From positions 1 to 48,487 of the forward strand of contig LVBK01000024.1 in NCBI GenBank assembly GCA_001604385.1: DNA of 48,487 nt. Reading direction: 5' to 3'. Below are positions 43,748 to 48,487 of the stretch, one piece after another. The stretch's first letter is position 1; every line of letters begins with the position of its first letter. Origin of the DNA: Spirochaetales bacterium Spiro_09 (lineage in GTDB: Bacteria; Spirochaetota; Spirochaetia; Treponematales; Treponemataceae). The notes beneath the pieces are model-generated. The model made no database searches. It saw only the letters and a program-made list of their open reading frames with translations, and was not told the DNA's origin. The position numbers and the translations under genes are program-made.

Positions 43748-44398
43748 ATGAAGAGATCTGTTACGGTGTTGGGTGTTGTTTTTTTGATTGCAACCTTACA
43801 CGTATCTGCCGCGCAAACGGCGCATGAGCGGGAGACTATTATTGATGGAGTATGGAAGGGTTTTTCCTTCGGAAGTTATGCCTCGGTCGGAACCGGGGTG
43901 GCCGCAAGCCTTGCCGGCGATTTTTACCCGGTTGTCATGGAACTTGCTGCCGGTTTCAGGATTCGCCCCTGGCTTGCGGTCGGAGCCTATACCTCGGCGA
44001 GCCAGCTTTCACCCTTCGATTTCGGCGGATTTCGGCCGGTCGTTTTGTCCCGCGCAAACGGGTATGGTATCGCCAGCGGTACTGAAGTAATACTGACGCC
44101 CTGGGCCGAAAAGTTTGTTCATCCCTTTGTGCGGATTGCGGCAGGAGGGAGAAGTGTCGGAACGCTGGTTGATGAGGACGGGACAGAAGGGTATGAGGCG
44201 GTGGTTGAGTACCGTTTTTTTCATGCAGCGCTTTCGCTTGGAGCAGAAGTGAATATCGGTGCCCATAGCTCCGTATTTGTCCGTTCAGGATGGCAGTTTA
44301 CCGGAAACAACCGAATTTTCGATCTTGATGAGGGCGAACTGTCCGGCGCAGAAATCGTGATAGGCGGGCGTTTTGTATGGAATACCCGGGTATGGTAG
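43748..44398 (+). CDS. secreted, outer-membrane-like protein of unknown function
   Basis: A 216-residue protein with a signal peptide (hydrophobic residues 6-18, cleavage likely after VSAA). The mature region alternates strands (SFGSYASVGTGVAASLAG, FRIRPWLAVGAYTSAS, FFHAALSLGAEVNIG, SVFVRSGWQFTG) and ends IVIGGRFVWNTRVW with a terminal aromatic residue, the pattern of a small outer-membrane beta-barrel. No named family is recognised. GGAGG four bases before the ATG fixes the start; a longer frame to 43685 is unlikely. The 157 bp before it hold no gene and no convincing promoter. Confidence 0.65.
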   Translation: MKRSVTVLGVVFLIATLHVSAAQTAHERETIIDGVWKGFSFGSYASVGTGVAASLAGDFYPVVMELAAGFRIRPWLAVGAYTSASQLSPFDFGGFRPVVLSRANGYGIASGTEVILTPWAEKFVHPFVRIAAGGRSVGTLVDEDGTEGYEAVVEYRFFHAALSLGAEVNIGAHSSVFVRSGWQFTGNNRIFDLDEGELSGAEIVIGGRFVWNTRVW

Positions 44399-44408
44399 GG
44401 TTCGGCGA

Positions 44409-44437
44409 CTGAAAGACTTCGCCAGGTCTGTTATACT
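44409..44437 (+). promoter_or_regulatory. promoter of LuxR regulator 3
   Basis: CTGAAA (44409-44414), a 17-bp spacer and an extended -10, TGT-TATACT (44432-44437), followed by eight bases and the ATG at 44446. Confidence 0.5.
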
Positions 44438-44445
44438 GGGATGTA

Positions 44446-45387
44446 ATGGAGCATGTCATTTTTGCCCTTTACATCCTGGTATTCTCGACGGGCTGTGCCG
44501 GTAGCGTAGCTTTTGCCGTCCTGTATTATCGTACACGGCAGGCTCCGGTTATTTACTTCGCGGTGACGCATGCCGCGCTCTTGTTGGCTTTGGGTCTAGT
44601 TGCACTGTACTTTTATGCGGGCAGCGTGTTGGGCCTTGATACAGGCGCATCCCGCCTTTTTTCGCTGGTTATTCCGTTAGTGTTATTGGTTCTCAATATT
44701 TTGATATATATCGGACTGTATCTGGCTGTCAGCAAGCTGCCTGACGGAAGCGGCTCTCTCCGGCTACTGAAACGGGTTTTTGGAATATTGACCGGTATTC
44801 TTGTCTGCCTCATGTGCGCCGAGGCACTATTGCATATAGCGGGCATGCGCGAAAGTTCACCAATTTTTGGCGGTATTATTTCGGTAACCGTCTATGTTCT
44901 GGTTGCCGCCGTGTTGCTCCTGTGCGCGTATCTCTCGGGCTCTGTCGGGAGTTCTTTCGAACCCCGTTCCTTCCGGTTCTTGCTGCGCGGCTTTTCTCTG
45001 TGTCTGTATGCCTTCGTTCCCCTCACGATTGCTGAGTACGCATTAAATACCGCGACAACAGTCCCCTGGAAACCCTTGTCGCTTGAATATTTGGTATTTT
45101 TGGCAATCAATTGTATTGCCATCATCTCGGCAGGAATATCGCTAGTGGAAAATCTGCCCGCCTCATCTGCTCCCCTGGCCGTATCCGGTGAAATTGTCGC
45201 GCGCTTTGGCTTGACTCCCCGTGAGATCGAAATGGTCATGATGATTCAGCGCGGCATGACCAATAAGGAAATAGCCTGGGAGCTGAACATTTCTCCCGCG
45301 ACCGTACGCACTCATATTTACAACCTGTTTCAAAAAGTTTCGGTGCAAAGTCGCATCGCGTTACTCAATGCGATTTTCCGGGAGTAG
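44446..45387 (+). CDS. membrane-anchored LuxR-type transcriptional regulator (3)
   Basis: A 313-residue protein of the same plan as the regulators at 3563-4501 and 4478-5368: about seven membrane helices (residues 1-235), then a LuxR helix-turn-helix (LTPREIEMVMMIQRGMTN, KEIAWELNISPATVRTHIYN). No receiver or PAS domain is present. It probably senses in the membrane and binds DNA directly. It converges on pdxT (35-bp gap) and has its own promoter with no Shine-Dalgarno sequence. Confidence 0.78.
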   Translation: MEHVIFALYILVFSTGCAGSVAFAVLYYRTRQAPVIYFAVTHAALLLALGLVALYFYAGSVLGLDTGASRLFSLVIPLVLLVLNILIYIGLYLAVSKLPDGSGSLRLLKRVFGILTGILVCLMCAEALLHIAGMRESSPIFGGIISVTVYVLVAAVLLLCAYLSGSVGSSFEPRSFRFLLRGFSLCLYAFVPLTIAEYALNTATTVPWKPLSLEYLVFLAINCIAIISAGISLVENLPASSAPLAVSGEIVARFGLTPREIEMVMMIQRGMTNKEIAWELNISPATVRTHIYNLFQKVSVQSRIALLNAIFRE

Positions 45388-45422
45388 CCGGTGCCGGAAA
45401 TGTGCTTTCCGGGCGACTTTTC

Positions 45423-46037
45423 CTACAGGTCGAGAAAAAAGCGGTGTATCCGGGTGTCTTCCGGATTCAGCTCCGGATGAAAGGTCAGGCCCAACAGCCG
45501 CTTGTAAGCGACCAGCACCGGCTCGCGCAGACCATGTCCGTCGGCTTCTGCCAGAATAGCAACACCAAGACCGGTCTTCTCTATCCGGGGCGCCCGGATA
45601 AAGGTTGCCGGGAACAAGCTCTGGTCGCCTCCCGCTATTTTAGGCGCAAGGTGAATGGGTTCTACGAAGGACTCTGTTTGCCGGCCATATGCGTTTCGCC
45701 TGATGGTTACCGGAAGTACCGAAAAGGGTACAACCCGGTCGTCCGAGCAGGTTTGTGACAACATGATCAAGCCCGCGCAGGTGCCCATTACCGCTTCGGT
45801 CCGCGCAAAATCGGCAATCGCCCGGTACAGCGTGCTGCCCTGTGCAGGGGCCCCCGGTTCCCAGCCGCTCTCCATAAGGAGTCGGGTCAATACGGTTGAC
45901 TCGCCTCCGGGCAGTACCAGCCGGTCGCACCCCTCAAGGTCCGTGTCAGTCCGTACTTCGCGTACTGGCTCGCCCAGGGACGAAAACACGGCTGCATGAC
46001 GGGCAAACCCGCCCTGCAGCGCGAGTATGCCTACCAT
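45423..46037 (-). CDS. pdxT: pyridoxal 5'-phosphate synthase, glutaminase subunit
   Basis: A 204-residue class I glutaminase that frees ammonia from glutamine and channels it to PdxS. Visible are [30 protein letters not shown], the nucleophile Cys in [11 protein letters not shown] and the His-Glu pair in [15 protein letters not shown]. The start overlaps the end of pdxS by seven bases, as in many pdxST operons. Confidence 0.96.
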   Translation of the reverse strand: MVGILALQGGFARHAAVFSSLGEPVREVRTDTDLEGCDRLVLPGGESTVLTRLLMESGWEPGAPAQGSTLYRAIADFARTEAVMGTCAGLIMLSQTCSDDRVVPFSVLPVTIRRNAYGRQTESFVEPIHLAPKIAGGDQSLFPATFIRAPRIEKTGLGVAILAEADGHGLREPVLVAYKRLLGLTFHPELNPEDTRIHRFFLDL

Positions 46038-46915
46038 CCGCGTCCCGCCATTTTTTCAGTCTCATCAAGCTTCGTTACATCGATGCCGTCCATCGCGGGG
46101 CCCAGTCCGGTAGAAACCTCGAGCAGGACCGCAGGATCCTGGTAATGGGTTACCGCCTTGACAATTGCGCGTGCGCGTTGCTCGGGATCGTTTGACTTGA
46201 AGATTCCCGAACCGACAAAGACCGTTTCGGCGCCAAGGTACATCATAAGTGCCGCATCTGCCGGAGTCGCAACACCTCCAGCCGCGAAATTGGGCACCGG
46301 AAGTTTGCCAAGTCGACGGGTTTCCAGCACAAGCTCGAAGGGCGCCTGAAGTTCTTTGGCCGCAGTCATGAGTTCGGCTTCATCCATGCCCTGAATTCTG
46401 CGAATGTCCGCCATCAGCTGGCGCATGTGCCGTACGGCCTCGACCACGTTTCCGGTTCCGGCCTCTCCCTTGGTGCGGATCATCGCCGCTCCTTCCCCGA
46501 TTCTGCGAAGGGCTTCGCCCAGATTACGGCAGCCACAGACAAAGGGTACCTTGAACTGGTGTTTGCTGATGTGAAATTGTTCGTCCGCCGGGGTAAGAAC
46601 CTCGCTTTCATCGATAAAATCGATTTCGAGGGCTTCGAGGATACGGGCTTCGACAAAGTGGCCGATTCTGCATTTTGCCATGACGGGAATAGAAACTGCT
46701 TTCTGAATTTCCTTGATCATGGCGGGATCGCTCATCCGGGAAACGCCGCCATCCCTGCGAATATCGGAGGGAATGCGTTCAAGTGCCATAACTGCCGCGG
46801 CGCCCGCCTGTTCGGCAATTTTAGCCTGTTCCACGTTGGTAACATCCATAATGACCCCGCCCTTGAGCATTTCAGCGAGTCCGACCTTTACCGCGAAGGT
46901 TTCCTGTTGATTCAT
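46031..46915 (-). CDS. pdxS: pyridoxal 5'-phosphate synthase, lyase subunit
   Basis: A 294-residue TIM-barrel synthase that builds pyridoxal phosphate from ribose 5-phosphate, glyceraldehyde 3-phosphate and ammonia. Conserved parts are [40 protein letters not shown], the catalytic Lys in [14 protein letters not shown], and [16 protein letters not shown]. The start at 46915 follows GGAG by nine bases; a longer frame to 46966 is unlikely. The 86-bp gap from pdxR holds an ACCGCG/CGCGGT inverted repeat (46981-47002) without a strong T run, so read-through from pdxR is likely. Confidence 0.97.
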   Translation of the reverse strand: MNQQETFAVKVGLAEMLKGGVIMDVTNVEQAKIAEQAGAAAVMALERIPSDIRRDGGVSRMSDPAMIKEIQKAVSIPVMAKCRIGHFVEARILEALEIDFIDESEVLTPADEQFHISKHQFKVPFVCGCRNLGEALRRIGEGAAMIRTKGEAGTGNVVEAVRHMRQLMADIRRIQGMDEAELMTAAKELQAPFELVLETRRLGKLPVPNFAAGGVATPADAALMMYLGAETVFVGSGIFKSNDPEQRARAIVKAVTHYQDPAVLLEVSTGLGPAMDGIDVTKLDETEKMAGRGW

Positions 46916-47001
46916 CTTCGTTTTCTCCTTCTGTAGGTAGGGATACCTTGGTTCCCGACCATTCAATATCCAAGTGGCAAACCGCGTTATCGTTCGCGCG
47001 G

Positions 47002-48441
47002 TTAAATGTCTCCGTATATAATGCCGGAGGTATCATTCTTTTGCTTGTTCATGTAGGCCTCGATCGCCCGGGAAAGACGCCGAATCCCCTCGTTTATGTC
47101 GACAGGATCCAGTGACCCATAACAAAGCCGCAAGGATGAACCGCCGTCAAGCTCGAGCGTGTCGCCCGGGAGAAAGCTGACTCCGTAATCAGAGGCAACC
47201 ATGAACAGGGCAATGCTGGAGCTTCCCTGCGGCAGGCGGACTTGCAGCTGAAAACCGCCTGCCGGCTCTGTCCAGCTGACCCCTCCAGGCATCCATTTTT
47301 TCAGGGCCGCCAGCGTACAGTCCCTGCGGGACAGATAATGCAGGCGGATACGTGTGCGGTGGGCACGGAAACCGTCATTGTCTCGAAGAAAGGCTTCCGC
47401 TATACCCTGCATGAGGGGCGGGCACCCAAGATCCATTGCTTTTTTGATAGCCGTAAGTTCCCTGATGCGCTCCGGTGAACTGATAACCCAACCAACGCGA
47501 AGGCCGCTGATAAACGATTTTGAAAGCGAACCCAGGACAGCCGCGTGCTCCAGGCCGGGGGTTATTATGCACGATAGAGGCAAGCCGCTTTCCGGATGGA
47601 TATCACGGTATACTTCGTCTGAAATGACCAGGGAGTTTGTTTTCCGGGCCCAGTCTGAAATGGCCTTGTGTCGGTCCTCGCTCATGTTGGTTCCCGTGGG
47701 GTTGTGCAGTATGGGACATACATACAGAAACGATCCCTGTCCTGCGGGAAGACTATGTTCAGGAATGCCCGAATCGCTGCGGGCAATACCGAAGACTGTT
47801 CGCGAGAAGGCTGAAAAGGCATTGATGACGCCCGCATAGCAGGGCGTTTCACAATAGACGGGGGCTTCTGTTTCCGCGGCCTGCCGCGCAAGGAGCGAGA
47901 GGGCTTGCTGGGAGCCGCTGGTGACCAGTATTGATTCGCTGCTCACGGGAATCCCTTGTTCCTGATAGAGCTCGGCAATGGCCTGGCGCAAGCCTGGCAA
48001 ACCGCGACTGTCTGCATAATCGTGGAAGATGGATTCTCCCCCTGAAAGGGTTTGTTCGGTCAAGCGTGTCAAAATGCCGGGCTCGATGGTGCCGGGCGCA
48101 CCAATTCCGCGGGTAAACGCGATTGTTCCTTCTTTGTGGCTTGCCGCCATAAAGGCGCTCATATCCCGCGAAGTCTTGGGAAGCAGATTCCCCGGGAGAT
48201 TCTTTTTATCATCGGGACGTGAGACGAAGGTTCCCCGACCGACATGGGAATGAACGAGCCCTTCTCCCGCCAGGTCTTGCAGGGCCCGGCGGACGGTAGC
48301 AGCCGTGACCCCTTTTTCACGAGCCAGGTCGATAACCGCCGGAAGCCGGTCGCCGTCCTTCAATGTACCATCGAAGATCGACTTCTTGATGTCGTCGCGT
48401 ACGTGGATGTATCGTAATTGTTGCCCGCTGTCATTTTTCAT
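47002..48441 (-). CDS. pdxR: MocR-type regulator of pyridoxal phosphate synthesis
   Basis: A 479-residue GntR-aminotransferase fusion. The N-terminal winged helix ([20 protein letters not shown], then [23 protein letters not shown]) joins a fold-type I aminotransferase domain with the PLP Lys in [25 protein letters not shown] and the N-terminal GSQQALSLL. MocR/PdxR proteins bind PLP and usually regulate pdxST. Here pdxR lies upstream of pdxS on the same strand rather than divergent, so the operon would be pdxR-pdxS-pdxT. Two copies of a 10-bp palindrome immediately precede the start. The gene name rests on family and context. Confidence 0.85.
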   Translation of the reverse strand: MKNDSGQQLRYIHVRDDIKKSIFDGTLKDGDRLPAVIDLAREKGVTAATVRRALQDLAGEGLVHSHVGRGTFVSRPDDKKNLPGNLLPKTSRDMSAFMAASHKEGTIAFTRGIGAPGTIEPGILTRLTEQTLSGGESIFHDYADSRGLPGLRQAIAELYQEQGIPVSSESILVTSGSQQALSLLARQAAETEAPVYCETPCYAGVINAFSAFSRTVFGIARSDSGIPEHSLPAGQGSFLYVCPILHNPTGTNMSEDRHKAISDWARKTNSLVISDEVYRDIHPESGLPLSCIITPGLEHAAVLGSLSKSFISGLRVGWVISSPERIRELTAIKKAMDLGCPPLMQGIAEAFLRDNDGFRAHRTRIRLHYLSRRDCTLAALKKWMPGGVSWTEPAGGFQLQVRLPQGSSSIALFMVASDYGVSFLPGDTLELDGGSSLRLCYGSLDPVDINEGIRRLSRAIEAYMNKQKNDTSGIIYGDI

Positions 48442-48444
48442 CTT

Positions 48445-48465
48445 GTATTAATACAGTATTAATAC
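48445..48465. promoter_or_regulatory. doubled palindromic operator before pdxR
   Basis: GTATTAATAC occurs twice (48445-48454 and 48456-48465), so the copies repeat every 11 bp, one helical turn. TTGACC (48480-48485 on the minus strand) is a possible -35 box. The sites cover the expected -10 region and start, three bases before the ATG, which fits PdxR self-control. Confidence 0.6.
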
Positions 48466-48487
48466 ATAAATTGAGTGCTGGTCAATC

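Overview
The window is 48.5 kb of a bacterial chromosome, tightly packed with about 41 protein genes on both strands. I see no rRNA, tRNA, CRISPR array, insertion sequence or prophage. The gene set points to an anaerobic, fermentative diderm: an electron-bifurcating NfnAB-type transhydrogenase, a K+-dependent membrane pyrophosphatase, NADP-type glutamate dehydrogenase, a Crp/Fnr-controlled ferredoxin, and several signal-peptide proteins that look like small outer-membrane barrels. Together with repeated membrane-anchored LuxR regulators, this best fits an anaerobic spirochaete (Treponema/Spirochaeta type). That placement is an inference from gene content, not from a marker gene.

Layout. 1-1.15 kb: an A+T-rich pair (GNAT acetyltransferase cut by the window edge, SAM methyltransferase) that looks acquired. 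1.2-5.4 kb: a large beta-helix protein and two convergent membrane-LuxR regulators. 5.4-13.4 kb: housekeeping and accessory genes (YeiW-like cysteine-cluster protein, SGNH hydrolase, outer-membrane-like protein, prfC, Zn-phospholipase-like protein, UMF1-type MFS, recQ, yjbQ). 13.5-20.6 kb: nitrogen and redox block (nfnBA, gdhA, putP, mechanosensitive channel). 20.7-25.5 kb: a second SGNH hydrolase and a three-gene signalling operon (receiver-HD-GYP, substrate-binding lipoprotein, histidine kinase). 25.5-34 kb: glpQ, a ferredoxin/Crp-Fnr divergent pair, a GGDEF-EAL protein, a FAD dehydrogenase, a GH35-like glycosidase and an MFS carrier. 34-40.7 kb: hppA with an unknown partner gene, two small secreted or cytosolic proteins, and a drug-type ABC exporter with its MerR regulator. 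40.9-45.4 kb: a permuted papain-like protein, a class III adenylate cyclase, a thioredoxin-fold protein, an outer-membrane-like protein and a third membrane LuxR. 45.4-48.5 kb: the pyridoxal-phosphate synthase operon pdxR-pdxS-pdxT.

The most striking signal is regulatory. About a dozen first-of-operon genes have no Shine-Dalgarno sequence but carry a recognisable -10 hexamer only 6-10 bases before the ATG, so their mRNAs should be leaderless or nearly so. Genes inside operons mostly carry ordinary GGAG-type sites. Other regulatory structures are a palindrome shared by the ferredoxin and Crp/Fnr genes, a MerR operator in a 19-bp spacer, a doubled 10-bp palindrome before pdxR, and a four-copy intergenic repeat of 51-53 bp.
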